A stretch of 49,778 nt of DNA from Lachnospiraceae bacterium (lineage in GTDB: Bacteria; Bacillota; Clostridia; Lachnospirales; Lachnospiraceae), in the NCBI GenBank assembly GCA_003447295.1, contig DLZQ01000009.1, forward strand, positions 14,067 through 63,844, written 5' to 3'. Below are positions 49,754-49,778 of this stretch, piece by piece. Each line of letters opens with the position of its first letter. Within the stretch, counting starts at the first letter, position 1. The notes under the pieces were generated by a model that ran no database searches, had not been told where the DNA came from, and saw only the letters and a program-made list of their open reading frames with translations. The position numbers and the translations under genes were made by a program.

Positions 49754-49778
49754 GCTTATGGGCTTTAGCCTGTTGAGT

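Overview
The window is a ~50 kb stretch of a low-to-mid GC Gram-positive chromosome. It most likely comes from a motile member of Clostridia, family Lachnospiraceae (Roseburia/Butyrivibrio/Lachnospira-like). The evidence is PolC-type DNA polymerase III, CodY, strong GGAGG ribosome binding sites with frequent GTG/TTG starts, FliY instead of FliN, CheC and CheD, and the gene order itself. Almost everything lies on the + strand. No prophage, transposase or CRISPR array is visible.

Region 1 (1-9262) is housekeeping: a structured non-coding segment at the left edge, a ComM-like AAA ATPase, dprA, then ispG and polC from their own promoter. A 620-base non-coding gap after polC holds a perfect long hairpin, two identical tRNA-Glu(CTC) genes, each with its own promoter, and a terminator. 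Region 2 (9263-12320) holds topA and codY, each with a near-consensus sigma-A promoter, and a terminator after codY.

Region 3 (12326-47590) is one very long flagellar/chemotaxis operon. It has a sigma-A-type promoter and a hairpin leader in front of flgB. The order is flgB-flgC-fliE-fliF-fliG-fliH-fliI-fliJ-ylxF(motE)-fliK-flgD-(TIGR02530-like)-flgE-swrD-motA-motB-fliL-fliM-fliY-cheY-fliO-fliP-fliQ-fliR-flhB-flhA-flhF-flhG-PilZ-cheB-cheA-cheW-cheC-cheD-(2-TM protein)-fliA/sigD-FapA-like-(unknown)-DUF6115-like-(MltG-like). Together these make rod, MS ring, switch, export gate, hook, stators, chemotaxis signalling and the sigma factor for late genes. Flagellin, the filament cap, FlgM, CheR, CheV and receptors are not in the window and must lie elsewhere.

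Region 4 (47573-49753) is the translation operon rpsB-tsf, ending in a strong terminator. The order dprA/topA ... codY-flgB ... sigD-(SwrB-position gene)-rpsB-tsf matches the well-known Bacillus subtilis fla/che neighbourhood, so the backbone is ancient and ordinary. I did not find a clearly new defence or mobile system. The less ordinary items are the structured RNA at 4-112, the 21-bp-arm hairpin after polC, a Met/Gly/Asn/Gln-rich linker in FliY, an in-operon PilZ protein, several small uncharacterised operon proteins near sigD, a possible internal sigma-28 promoter before fliK, an rpsB promoter whose -35 box sits in the upstream terminator loop, and an EF-Ts with about 60 extra residues.
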